Assembly: GCF_001011035.1 (NCBI RefSeq)
Contig: NZ_CP011492.1
Coordinates: 4,225,001-4,289,000 of the forward strand
DNA length: 64,000 nt
Direction: 5' to 3'
DNA from: Streptomyces sp. CNQ-509
GTDB lineage: Bacteria > Actinomycetota > Actinomycetes > Streptomycetales > Streptomycetaceae
The position numbers and the translations under genes are program-made. The notes below the pieces were generated by a model that had not been told where the DNA came from, did no database searches, and worked only from the letters and a program-made list of their open reading frames with translations. Positions 54,871-64,000 of this stretch are shown one piece after another; position 1 is the stretch's first letter; every line of letters starts with the position of its first letter.

Positions 54871-56597
54871 CCGCGATACGGCTCGGCGCCCCCGCCCCCG
54901 GCTGGGTGCTGGACACCGACGTCGTCGTGGTCGGCTCCGGCGTCGCCGGCCTCACCGCCGCGCTGCGCTGCGCCGAGGCGGGCCTGCGGGTCGCCGTCGT
55001 CACCAAGGCCAACTTCGACGACGGCTCCACCCGCTGGGCCCAGGGCGGCATCGCCGCCGCCCTCGGCGACGGCGACAGCCCCGAGCAGCACCTCGCCGAC
55101 ACCCTCGTCGCGGGCGCCGGGCTGTGCGACGAGGACGCCGTACGCACCCTCGTCACCGAGGGCCCCGCCGCCGTGCGCCGCCTCATCGCCACCGGCGCCG
55201 CCTTCGACACCGACCCCGCCACCGGCGCGATCGAGCTGACCCGCGAGGGCGGCCACCACCGCCGCCGCATCGCCCACGCGGGCGGCGACGCGACCGGCGC
55301 GGAGGTCTCCCGCGCGCTGGTGCAGGCGGTGCGCGAGGCGGGCATCGAGACCGTCGAGCACGCGCTCGTACTCGATCTGATCAAGGACGCGGAAGGGCGC
55401 GCCGCCGGCGTCACGTTGCACGTCATGGGCGAGGGCGCGCGCGACGGCGTGGGCGCCGTGCACGCCCCCGCGGTGGTGCTCGCCACCGGCGGCATGGGCC
55501 AGGTCTTCTCCGCGACCACCAACCCTGCGGTCTCCACCGGCGACGGCGTCGCGCTCGCGCTGCGCGCCGGCGCGGAGGTGTCGGACCTGGAGTTCGTGCA
55601 GTTCCACCCGACGGTGATGTTCCTGGGCCCGGACGCCGAGGGCCAGCAGCCCCTGGTCTCCGAGGCGGTACGGGGCGAGGGCGCCCACCTCGTCGACGCC
55701 GGCGGCGTGCGGTTCATGGTGGGGCAGCACGAGCTGGCGGAGCTGGCGCCGCGCGACATCGTGGCGAAGGGCATCACGCGGCGCATGCGCGAGCAGGGCG
55801 CCGACCACATGTACCTCGACGGGCGGCACTTCGGCGCGGAGATGTGGAAGCAGCGCTTCCCGACGATCTTCGCCGCCTGCCGCGCCCACGGCTTCGACCC
55901 GGTCCACGACCTCGTCCCGGTCGCCCCCGCGGCCCACTACGCCTCCGGCGGCGTCGTCACGGACCTGCGCGGCCGCACGAGCGTCCCGGGCCTGTACGCC
56001 TGCGGTGAGGTGGCCTGCACGGGCGTGCACGGCGCGAACAGGCTGGCGTCCAACTCCCTCCTGGAGGGCCTGGTCTTCGCCGAGCGCATCGCGGCGGACG
56101 TCGCGGCCGCGCCCGTACGGGCGGAACCGGCCGCGCCGGAAGAGAAGCGTCCGCCCCTGGAGATCCCCCTCCTGCCGCAGGACGCGCGCGCGGACATCCA
56201 GCGCGTCATGACCGCGGGCGCCGGCGTCCTGCGCTCCGCCGCCAGCCTGGACGGGGCCGCGTCCGCACTGGGCGCGATACGCGACACCGCGCGCCCCGCG
56301 CCCGCGGCGCCGTGCGTGGAGACCTGGGAGGCGACCAACCTGCTGCTCGTCGCGCAGGTCCTCGTCGAGTGCGCGAGGCGCCGCGCCGAGACCCGCGGCT
56401 CGCACTGGCGCGAGGATCACGCCGACCGCGACGACGCCCGCTGGGCCCGCCACTTCCTCGTCACCCTCACCTACGATCCCGTACGCCCCGAGAGCCCCGA
56501 GAGCCCCGAGAGCCCCGAGAGCCCCGAAGACCCCGCACACCCCGCGCTCGCCGTCCGGACCACGGCCGGCACCGCCTTCCACCGGGAGACCCCGTGA
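54867..56597 (+). CDS. nadB: L-aspartate oxidase
   Basis: 576 aa. FAD motif GSGVAG (23-28), 'GGIAAALGDGDSPEQHLADT', 'HYASGGVVTD' and 'NRLASNSLLEGLVFAERIA' match NadB of the succinate-dehydrogenase flavoprotein family. It oxidises aspartate to iminoaspartate for NAD synthesis; nadA, its partner, is not in the window. Near the C-terminus (about residues 540-555) there is a Pro-Glu-Ser run from a 9-nt tandem repeat (56486-56527). Start overlaps panC, stop overlaps nadC by 4 nt. Confidence 0.95.
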   Translation: MTAIRLGAPAPGWVLDTDVVVVGSGVAGLTAALRCAEAGLRVAVVTKANFDDGSTRWAQGGIAAALGDGDSPEQHLADTLVAGAGLCDEDAVRTLVTEGPAAVRRLIATGAAFDTDPATGAIELTREGGHHRRRIAHAGGDATGAEVSRALVQAVREAGIETVEHALVLDLIKDAEGRAAGVTLHVMGEGARDGVGAVHAPAVVLATGGMGQVFSATTNPAVSTGDGVALALRAGAEVSDLEFVQFHPTVMFLGPDAEGQQPLVSEAVRGEGAHLVDAGGVRFMVGQHELAELAPRDIVAKGITRRMREQGADHMYLDGRHFGAEMWKQRFPTIFAACRAHGFDPVHDLVPVAPAAHYASGGVVTDLRGRTSVPGLYACGEVACTGVHGANRLASNSLLEGLVFAERIAADVAAAPVRAEPAAPEEKRPPLEIPLLPQDARADIQRVMTAGAGVLRSAASLDGAASALGAIRDTARPAPAAPCVETWEATNLLLVAQVLVECARRRAETRGSHWREDHADRDDARWARHFLVTLTYDPVRPESPESPESPESPEDPAHPALAVRTTAGTAFHRETP

Positions 56598-57646
56598 GCA
56601 GCACCCCAGAGCCCCACCGACCCCAGCCCGTGGAGCTGACGCTCCTGCCCCTCGGCGGCCCGGACACCGGCGCGGGGGGCTGCGGCGACGCCTGCGGCTG
56701 CGGGGCAGGCGACGGTGCTGCCGACGGGGCGTACGGCCACGACCCCCTGGAGTGCGGCCTCGACCCCGGTCTGGCCCAGCTCCTCGTCGACGCGGGCCTC
56801 GACCCCGTCTACGTCGAGGACGTCGCCCACCTCGCCGTCGAGGAGGACCTCGACCACGGCGTGGACGTGACGACCGTCGCCACCGTCCCCGAAGACGCCG
56901 TGGCCACCGGCGACTTCACCGCCCGCGAGGCCGGCGTGGTCGCCGGCCTGCGCGTCACCGAGGCGGTCCTCTCCGTCGTCTGCACCGACGACATGGAGGT
57001 CGAACGGCACGCGGAGGACGGCGACCTGGTCGCGCCCGGACAGCGGCTGCTGACGGTCCGTACCCGCACCCGCGACCTCCTCACCGCCGAACGCAGCGCA
57101 CTCAACCTCCTTTGCCGCATGTCCGGAATCGCCACCTCCACCCGCACCTGGGCCGACGCGCTCAAGGGCACCGCCGCGAAGGTCCGCGACACCCGCAAGA
57201 CGACGCCGGGACTGCGCGCGCTGGAGAAGTACGCGGTGCGCTGCGGCGGCGGCGTCAACCACCGCATGTCGCTGTCGGACGCGGCGCTGGTCAAGGACAA
57301 CCACGTGGTCGCGGCGGGCGGCCTGGCCGAGGCGTTCCGGCTCGTACGGGCCGAGTTCCCCGACCTGGACGTGGAGGTGGAGGCGGACACCCTGCACCAG
57401 GTGCGCGAGGCCGTCGACGCGGGCGCCGACCTCATCCTGCTGGACAACTTCACGCCCGTGGAGACCGAGGAGGCCGTCGCGCTGGTCGCCGGCCGCGCCC
57501 GGCTGGAGTCCTCCGGGCGGCTGACGCTCGACAACGCGCGCGCGTACGCGGAGACGGGCGTCGACTACCTGGCCGTCGGGGCGCTCACCCACTCCACCCC
57601 CATCCTCGACATCGGCCTCGACCTGCGCGAGGGGGGCGACGGCTAG
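56594..57646 (+). CDS. nadC: Nicotinate-nucleotide pyrophosphorylase (quinolinate phosphoribosyltransferase)
   Basis: 350 aa. The QPRTase core starts near residue 55: 'EEDLDHGVDVTTVA', 'ERSALNLLCRMSGIAT', 'DTRKTTPGLRALEKYAV', 'LVKDNHV', 'VEVEADTLHQVREA' with the catalytic Arg/Lys set. It makes nicotinate mononucleotide from quinolinate. Unlike the usual 285-aa enzyme it has a 50-residue N-terminal extension with clustered Cys30, Cys34 and Cys36 in a Gly-rich context. GTG overlaps the nadB stop (GTGA). Confidence 0.94.
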   Translation: MSSTPEPHRPQPVELTLLPLGGPDTGAGGCGDACGCGAGDGAADGAYGHDPLECGLDPGLAQLLVDAGLDPVYVEDVAHLAVEEDLDHGVDVTTVATVPEDAVATGDFTAREAGVVAGLRVTEAVLSVVCTDDMEVERHAEDGDLVAPGQRLLTVRTRTRDLLTAERSALNLLCRMSGIATSTRTWADALKGTAAKVRDTRKTTPGLRALEKYAVRCGGGVNHRMSLSDAALVKDNHVVAAGGLAEAFRLVRAEFPDLDVEVEADTLHQVREAVDAGADLILLDNFTPVETEEAVALVAGRARLESSGRLTLDNARAYAETGVDYLAVGALTHSTPILDIGLDLREGGDG

Positions 57647-58444
57647 ATGCTCCTCACCATCGACGTCGGGAACACCCACACCGTCCTCGGCCTCTTCGAC
57701 GGCGAGGAGATCGTCGAGCACTGGCGCATCTCCACCGACGCCCGCCGCACCGCCGACGAACTCGCGGTGCTGCTCCAGGGCCTGATGGGGATGCACCCGC
57801 TGCTCGGCGAGGAGCTGGGCGACGGCATCCACGGGATCGCCATCTGCTCGACCGTCCCCTCGGTGCTGCACGAACTGCGCGAGGTCACCCGCCGCTACTA
57901 CGGCGACGTCCCCTCCGTGCTCGTCGAGCCGGGCGTGAAGACCGGCGTCCCCGTCCTCATGGACAACCCCAAGGAAGTCGGCGCCGACCGCATCATCAAC
58001 GCCCTGGCGGCGGCCGAGCTGTACGGCGGCCCGGCCATCGTCGTCGACTTCGGTACGGCGACGACGTTCGACGCGGTCAGCGAGCGCGGCGAGTACGTCG
58101 GCGGGGTCATCGCGCCGGGCATCGAGATCTCGACGGAGGCACTGGGCGTACGCGGCGCGCAGTTGCGCAAGATCGAACTGGCCCGGCCGCGGTCGGTGAT
58201 CGGCAAGAATACGGTCGAGGCGATGCAGTCCGGCATCCTCTACGGGTTCGCGGGACAGGTCGACGGCGTGGTCAACCGCATGGCGGCGGAGCTGGCCGAC
58301 GACCCGGACGAGGTGACCGTCATCGCGACCGGCGGGCTGGCGCCGATGATGCTCGCCGACTCCTCGGTGATCGACGAGCACGAGCCGTGGCTGACGCTGA
58401 TCGGCCTCCGCCTGGTCTACGCGCGGAACGTCTCGACCGCCTGA
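57647..58444 (+). CDS. coaX: Type III pantothenate kinase
   Basis: 265 aa. 'DVGNTHTVLGLF' (phosphate loop), 'GADRIINALAA', 'VVDFGTATTFDAV' and 'GVIAPGIEIS' are the CoaX (ASKHA fold) signatures. It phosphorylates the pantothenate that PanC makes, the first step of coenzyme A synthesis, and is not feedback-inhibited in this class. Its ATG follows the nadC stop directly, so panC-nadB-nadC-coaX is one operon. Confidence 0.96.
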   Translation: MLLTIDVGNTHTVLGLFDGEEIVEHWRISTDARRTADELAVLLQGLMGMHPLLGEELGDGIHGIAICSTVPSVLHELREVTRRYYGDVPSVLVEPGVKTGVPVLMDNPKEVGADRIINALAAAELYGGPAIVVDFGTATTFDAVSERGEYVGGVIAPGIEISTEALGVRGAQLRKIELARPRSVIGKNTVEAMQSGILYGFAGQVDGVVNRMAAELADDPDEVTVIATGGLAPMMLADSSVIDEHEPWLTLIGLRLVYARNVSTA

Positions 58445-58533
58445 CCGGTACACGGCAGCGGCCGGCGCCGCGGCGATAGCCCCTTCCGCGCGCCTTCGCG
58501 GCATGAGCCCTATTCAGGGCCTAAAGTCGGATT

Positions 58534-59370
58534 ATGCCTACGCCATACGGTTCCCGAGGCGGTGTGGCGCTCAGCGCCGACGAGCTCCGCGTCGTGCGTG
58601 ACGCGCTGGCCATCGCCATCGAGTCGAGTTGGGGCCTGCCCAGGCCCGCAAGGGGTGACGGAACGGAGCCTGCCGCCGCACCGGCGGTCCCGCGCGGCGC
58701 CGTCGTACGGGACTGCACGGAGCTGGCCGCGGCGTTGGACGAGGCGGCGGCCGAGGCGGACCGGATGCGCCTGTTCCGTAACGCCGACCTCGCCCGCTAC
58801 CGCGCCGCGCTCCCCGGCAGCGCCTCCGGCTACGCGGAGCTGCTGCACGACGCGCTGGCCACCGGCTACGCACCCGGGCAGGCGGACATCGCCGCGCTGC
58901 GCGTCCTGTGCGACGAGCCGGCGGACTCGGGCGTGGCGGAGCGCCGGCGGCGGCTGCTGCGGCGCTGCGAGGCGCTGACGGCCGCCCAGGTGCCGCCCCG
59001 CCGCCGTCCGGAGGAGCCGGCTCCCCAGGTGCCGGCGGCTGCGGTCACGACGGCTCCGGCGGCCACCTCGGCGCCGCAATCGCCGCCCGTGCCGTCCCCG
59101 GGCCTTCCGCGCCCCGCGCTGCGCGCCCTGCCCGGCGGCAGGGCCCGCCGGGCGGCGCGGGGCTCGGAGGAATCGGAGCCCGCCCCGGACCGGCGGCCGG
59201 GGAAGCCCGGCGAGCAGCCGCAGCGCCCGCCCCGCGAGAACCCCCCGGACCGGCAGCCCGCGTCCCCGCACCGCCCGGTGCCCACCCCCGCGGAGGTCTT
59301 CCCGCCCCGCCGCCGCCCGGCCCGCCCCCCGGAGCACCTGCTACGCCCCCACGCGGCCCGTACGGCCTGA
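58534..59370 (+). CDS. Conserved streptomycete protein, helical N-terminus and disordered Pro/Arg tail
   Basis: 278 aa. Residues 1-145 form a helical domain ('LSADELRVVRDALAIAIESS', 'ARYRAALPGSASGYAELLHD'); residues 150-278 are Pro/Arg/Ala-rich and probably disordered. I do not recognise a family function. The start is fixed by a leaderless promoter: TAAAGT at 58522-58527, six nt before the ATG. It lies between coaX and a small membrane protein gene. Confidence 0.75.
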   Translation: MPTPYGSRGGVALSADELRVVRDALAIAIESSWGLPRPARGDGTEPAAAPAVPRGAVVRDCTELAAALDEAAAEADRMRLFRNADLARYRAALPGSASGYAELLHDALATGYAPGQADIAALRVLCDEPADSGVAERRRRLLRRCEALTAAQVPPRRRPEEPAPQVPAAAVTTAPAATSAPQSPPVPSPGLPRPALRALPGGRARRAARGSEESEPAPDRRPGKPGEQPQRPPRENPPDRQPASPHRPVPTPAEVFPPRRRPARPPEHLLRPHAARTA

Positions 59371-59521
59371 CCTCCACCCGTACGGCCCGGTCCCCCGTAC
59401 GCCCCGGCCCCCGGCGCACCTCCACCCCTCCCGCGAGCCCGCCCACTCCGCCGGGCTACGCTGGAGGCCGCGGCACCTCCGCGGCGCCCGCGCCAGTAGC
59501 CCGCAACGATGGATGGCTCTC

Positions 59522-59692
59522 ATGGATTACCTCTCCGCGCTGCTTCCGTCGACCGTCATGGCCATCGCCTTCACCGTGATGATCGTGACGATCGTCAAGA
59601 ACCAGGGCGGCCCCAACAAGGCCAAGGAAGACGCCGCCGTCGACGCCGCATTCGCGCAGGCGGAAGCGGTGAAGCAGAAGTCCGCCGAGTAA
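59522..59692 (+). CDS. Small single-pass membrane protein
   Basis: 56 aa, read directly from the sequence: 'MDYLSALLPSTVMAIAFTVM' begins a membrane helix (about 8-26), followed by 'KNQGGPNKAKEDAA' and a charged helical tail rich in Ala, Glu and Lys, stop TAA. Codon usage has the expected G/C third positions. A -10-like TACGCT lies around 59458-59463, giving a leader of about 50 nt that contains a CCGCGG-rich hairpin. I recall similar short proteins here in other streptomycetes; no function known. Confidence 0.75.
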   Translation: MDYLSALLPSTVMAIAFTVMIVTIVKNQGGPNKAKEDAAVDAAFAQAEAVKQKSAE

Positions 59693-59816
59693 CGCGGAGC
59701 AAGGCCCTCTCACCCCGGCGGCGGGCGCGCCTCCGCCGCCCGAATCGCCACGCCCGCCGCTCCCTTCCCCGTCCCAATCGCCCCATTGTTCACACTCCTG
59801 CGAGTATTGTGCTGGC

Positions 59817-60221
59817 GTGGTCCGGCCATTGGGAGAGCTCGAAGACGCGGTCATGACCCGGGTGTGGGAGTGGAACCGCCCGGTCACGGTGAGGGAAGTG
59901 CTGGAAGACCTCCGGCAGGAACGCTCTCTCGCGTACACCACCGTCATGACCGTAATGGACAACCTCCACCAGAAGGGCTGGCTGCGGCGCGCCCCCGAAG
60001 GCCGCGCCTATCGATATGAAGCGGTCTCCACCCGGGCCGCCTACTCCGCCGCACTCATGAACGAGGCGTGGGCCGCCAGCGACAATCCGGCGGCCGCCCT
60101 TGTGGCGTTCTTCGGCATGATGTCGCCGGGCCAGGTCGAGGCCCTGCGCGATGCGCTACGCGTCGTGTCGCTGGACTCACCCGGTGACACCGAAGCCGGT
60201 GGCGGCGAAGGAAGCGCGTGA
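59817..60221 (+). CDS. BlaI/MecI/CopY-family winged-helix repressor
   Basis: 134 aa. 'LGELEDAVMTRVWEWNRPVT', 'EVLEDLRQERSLAYTTVMTV' (recognition helix region), 'KGWLRRAPEGRAYRYEAV' form the BlaI-type winged helix, followed by a helical dimerisation end. Such repressors are inactivated by a BlaR-type protease; none is in the window. GTG start six nt after a TATTGT -10 (59805-59810), so leaderless. Confidence 0.9.
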   Translation: MVRPLGELEDAVMTRVWEWNRPVTVREVLEDLRQERSLAYTTVMTVMDNLHQKGWLRRAPEGRAYRYEAVSTRAAYSAALMNEAWAASDNPAAALVAFFGMMSPGQVEALRDALRVVSLDSPGDTEAGGGEGSA

Positions 60222-60236
60222 CGATAGCGTCATGCC

Positions 60237-60755
60237 ATGCCCAGCGATTCTTACGGGGTCACGATCCGCCGTGCCCGCACCTCGGATGTCCGGGCCATCC
60301 GGCGGCTGCTCGACCCCTACGTGCACCGCGACATCCTTCTCGACAAAGCCACCGTGACGCTTTACGAGGACATCCAGGAGTTCTGGGTCGCCGAGCGCGA
60401 CACGGACGCCGCCGTGGTCGGCTGCGGGGCGCTGCACGTGATGTGGGAGGACCTCGCCGAGGTGCGTACGCTGGCCGTGGATCCGGCCCGCAAGGGCACG
60501 GGCATCGGGCACCAACTCCTTGACAAGTTGCTGCACACCGCCCGCTGGCTCGGTGTCAGCCGCATTTTCTGCCTCACGTTCGAAGTCGACTTCTTCGCCA
60601 AGCACGGCTTCGTCGAGATCGGCGAGACTCCGGTGGACCAGGACGTCTACAGTGAGCTACTGCGCTCGTATGACGAGGGCGTTGCCGAGTTCCTGGACCT
60701 GGAGCGGGTGAAGCCCAACACCCTCGGCAACAGCAGGATGCTGCTGCATCTGTGA
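60237..60755 (+). CDS. GNAT acetyltransferase, short ArgA-type N-acetylglutamate synthase
   Basis: 172 aa. 'VTIRRARTSDVRAIRRLLDP', 'VGCGALHVMWEDLAEVRTLA', 'VDPARKGTGIGHQLLDKLL' (acetyl-CoA loop) and 'LTFEVDFFAKHGFVEIG' match the stand-alone GNAT N-acetylglutamate synthases of actinobacteria, the first step of arginine synthesis. Start ATG six nt after TAGCGT (60225-60230), leaderless. The arginine role is by resemblance. Confidence 0.85.
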   Translation: MPSDSYGVTIRRARTSDVRAIRRLLDPYVHRDILLDKATVTLYEDIQEFWVAERDTDAAVVGCGALHVMWEDLAEVRTLAVDPARKGTGIGHQLLDKLLHTARWLGVSRIFCLTFEVDFFAKHGFVEIGETPVDQDVYSELLRSYDEGVAEFLDLERVKPNTLGNSRMLLHL

Positions 60756-60875
60756 CGGCGCTATGTCCGAATCGCGCAGATATTGTTGAGCGAGTTCTCC
60801 GGCAGGGTTTGAGTTTTTCGCTGAAAAGCGGTTTGCTTTCGCCAGCACACATTGTTCCGATGAAAGGGAAGCCCG

Positions 60876-61202
60876 GTGGCTCAGAAGGTACAGGTCCTTC
60901 TCGTCGATGATCTCGATGGCGGTGAGGCCGACGAGACCGTGACGTTCGCGCTTGATGGCAAGTCCTACGAGATCGACCTCACGACTGCCAACGCGGAAAA
61001 GCTGCGATCCGCTCTGGAGCAGTACGTGAAGAGCGGCCGCAGGACCGGTGGCCGCGCCACGAAGCGTTCTCGCGGCGGGGCGTCCGGCAGCCAGGACACG
61101 GCGAAGATCCGCGCGTGGGCGAAGGAGCAGGGTTACGAGGTCAGCGAGCGTGGCCGTGTTCCGGCGAACATCCGCGAGGCATACGAAAAGGCGAACGGCT
61201 GA
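60876..61202 (+). CDS. lsr2: Lsr2 nucleoid-associated xenogeneic silencer
   Basis: 108 aa. N-terminal dimerisation domain 'VQVLLVDDLDGGEADETVTF', basic linker, C-terminal DNA-binding domain with the RGR minor-groove motif at 92-94 ('SERGRVPANIREAYEKA'). It coats AT-rich DNA and silences horizontally acquired and secondary-metabolite genes. GTG start with 'aaggga' upstream. The 120 nt before it (60756-60875) are strikingly AT-rich for this genome and may be its own binding site. Its 3' end overlaps a convergent gene by 62 nt. Confidence 0.96.
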   Translation: MAQKVQVLLVDDLDGGEADETVTFALDGKSYEIDLTTANAEKLRSALEQYVKSGRRTGGRATKRSRGGASGSQDTAKIRAWAKEQGYEVSERGRVPANIREAYEKANG

Positions 61203-61878
61203 CGTTCAGGGCGAGGCGGTGGCAGGCCGTCGCCGCCGCGCTCACCAGCCGTACCAGATCCGGCCGGTCCGCAACCCGGTTCCGCGCCGGCACGGCACCG
61301 CCGTCCGCGTCACCCCTGTCCCCATCCATTTCGACAGCATCGCGGCCGGCGTCTCCGACGCCGTCGGCGTCCTCTCCCACGCCCTCCCCATCCACGACTC
61401 CGCCCCCGCGGCCGGCGCCCGTGCCCACGGGCAGCCGCACCGCGGGGAGCCGCGCCAGCGCCGCCCGGCCGGGCGGGCGCAGCCAGAGCGTCGGCGGCCA
61501 GCTCCGTACCGCCGCCGGCGCCGCGCTCAGATCCAGTGGGATACCGCCCCACTCCAGCCAGTCCAGCAGGCCCGGCAGCTCCGCGGCGCCGCCCTCGGCG
61601 ATCAGGAAGCGCATCCGGCCGCCGGCCAGCCCCACCGGCCCCGTGGCCGGCCGCCGGCGCAGTACCGCCCAGCCGGCCTCCGAGGGCATCTCCAGCACGT
61701 CGCAGCGGAGCGCCCCGGCCGGCAGCACGCCGGCTGAGGGAGCCCGCCCGGCCGTCTCTCCGGCCGCCTCGCCGCCCCCGTCCGCACCCGGTCCTTTCCG
61801 GCCGCGCGCGCCGCTTCCGCCCGCCGGGGCGGGCCTGCCCTGCGGGCCGGTCTGGCGCGGGATCACGGGGCCGGTCAC
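61141..61878 (-). CDS. SCO3374-type conserved protein of unknown function
   Basis: 245 aa. 'GALRCDVLEMPSEAGWAVLR', 'GRMRFLIAEGGAAELPGLLD', 'WLEWGGIPLDL' and 'PDLVRLVSAAATACHRL' match a protein I recall between lsr2 and clpC in streptomycetes; the middle resembles the start of bifunctional primase/polymerase domains, but no catalytic residues stand out. GTG 61878 chosen. Ends tail-to-tail inside lsr2 (62 nt overlap). A Gly/Asp/Val-rich low-complexity segment lies before the conserved end. Confidence 0.65.
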   Translation of the reverse strand: MTGPVIPRQTGPQGRPAPAGGSGARGRKGPGADGGGEAAGETAGRAPSAGVLPAGALRCDVLEMPSEAGWAVLRRRPATGPVGLAGGRMRFLIAEGGAAELPGLLDWLEWGGIPLDLSAAPAAVRSWPPTLWLRPPGRAALARLPAVRLPVGTGAGRGGGVVDGEGVGEDADGVGDAGRDAVEMDGDRGDADGGAVPARNRVADRPDLVRLVSAAATACHRLALNVSRSPFRMPRGCSPEHGHAR

Positions 61879-62100
61879 ACCGTGAGCAACGGGGTCGCAC
61901 CCGCGTTGGTTACGACATGTGTCATCCCGGTCGCATAGCGCGCTACTCCTTCCCCGCACCAGCGTTCACAGACGTTCCACCGTGTTCGCCGTCAGCGCAG
62001 TGAAGAGGCCGGAAAATCTGATGGCAGGGCCCATGGCGCGGGTAAGACTTGGCTAGTGGTGCTGGTGAGAGCGGTGGCTTCGGCAGGGTCCTGCGGCGGC

Positions 62101-62116
62101 GTTCGCCATGGGCGTA
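62101..62116. promoter_or_regulatory. Candidate ClgR half-site upstream of clpC
   Basis: GTTCGC-catg-GGCGTA: the left half equals the ClgR consensus GTTCGC and the spacer fits YNNR, but the right half is degenerate. Its place about 30 nt before the sigma-R -35 suits an activator. ClgR is the known activator of clp genes in streptomycetes. Confidence 0.35.
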
Positions 62117-62146
62117 GAGGCATTGAGAGTATTCGCCTGGCCTGCG

Positions 62147-62172
62147 GGAACATCGTCTCGCACCATCGGGTT
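62147..62172 (+). promoter_or_regulatory. Candidate sigma-R (thiol-oxidative stress) promoter of clpC
   Basis: GGAAC (62147-62151), an exact 18-nt spacer, then GTT (62170-62172) fits the sigma-R consensus GGAAY-N18-GTT, with an extra G before and after (GGGAAC, GTTG). clp protease genes are known members of the sigma-R regulon in S. coelicolor. Confidence 0.6.
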
Positions 62173-62329
62173 GGAGCAGTAGTCGGGTGCCCGGTGCAGG
62201 AGACTGAGGGAGTCAGCGTCCGGGTGTCGGCAGTTGGAATGAGCGGTCCCCGCTTGCGGGACTAAGCTGCGGAAGGACAGGGAGGGGAACGTCCCCGATC
62301 TGCCTGACCGCTCTGAGGAGCGATTAACG

Positions 62330-64000
<1,671 letters not shown>

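Larger units (their letters stand above)
61879..62329. other. clpC upstream region
   Basis: 450 nt between the SCO3374-type gene and clpC, with no supported reading frame. It holds a candidate ClgR half site, a candidate sigma-R promoter, and an inverted repeat GTCCCCGC-tt-GCGGGAC (about 62247-62261) just before TAAGCT. The long distance from the sigma-R site to clpC implies a leader of about 150 nt. Confidence 0.6.

Noticed and set aside
62236..62268. Sigma-R promoter GGAAT at 62237 for clpC
   Set aside because: At 18 nt the partner sequence is GGA, not GTT. The site at 62147-62172 fits better.

Overview
The window (64 kb, very GC-rich, frequent GTG starts, rare TTA codons, Lsr2, Tat lipoproteins, 11-nt PHO repeats) comes from a streptomycete chromosome: Streptomyces or a close relative. 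Most genes are housekeeping genes of the chromosome core. Coding density is high, and many transcripts look leaderless, with a TAnnnT -10 box ending 6-7 nt before the start codon.

Layout. 1-1.3 kb: 3' end of a 23S rRNA gene, a 5S rRNA gene and a terminator. 1.3-8.4 kb, minus strand: a six-gene cluster resembling a conjugative type IV secretion apparatus (pilin-like small protein, VirB8/TcpC-like, VirB6-like, SCO6880-type membrane protein, VirB4-like ATPase, degenerate VirD4-like protein) with no relaxase. 8.8-16.2 kb: short-chain dehydrogenase, beta-lactamase-fold serine hydrolase, transglycosylase/NlpC peptidoglycan hydrolase, PAP2 phosphatase, a flavin-linked Tat lipoprotein, an LppX-like lipoprotein and two small proteins. 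16.4-22.9 kb: a CsoR-type metal sensor with its operator, a PhoU-like protein with the Pit low-affinity phosphate transporter, and convergently the pstSCAB high-affinity system behind a PHO box. 23-35 kb: metalloprotease, tilS, hpt, ftsH with a structured leader, folE, a formylglycine-generating enzyme, folP-folB-folK, a DUF3180-like protein and an orphan NuoD-like protein.

36.0-41.8 kb is the accessory-looking part. It holds a lipoprotein and a secreted protein, then a WXG100-sized protein, a large WXG-type secretion-substrate-like protein, a PH-like protein and a 209-aa protein. Two near-identical promoters (81 and 80 nt, same element order) drive the two units, and three of the genes carry TTA codons near their starts, predicting bldA (developmental) control. 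This is the best candidate in the window for an undescribed system.

41.8-64 kb: secreted beta-helix protein, an osmoprotectant ABC transporter with divergent ATPase, MidA-like methyltransferase, NarL-type two-component pair, ArsR-type regulator with threonine aldolase-like enzyme, a DUF2520-like protein followed by panC-nadB-nadC-coaX (pantothenate and NAD synthesis), small proteins, BlaI-type regulator, GNAT enzyme, lsr2 and the first 557 codons of clpC, cut by the window end exactly at its second Walker A motif.

Functional calls rest on motifs and family resemblance read by eye; no searches were run. Starts were moved from the longest frame where a ribosome binding site, an overlap or a leaderless promoter decided it.
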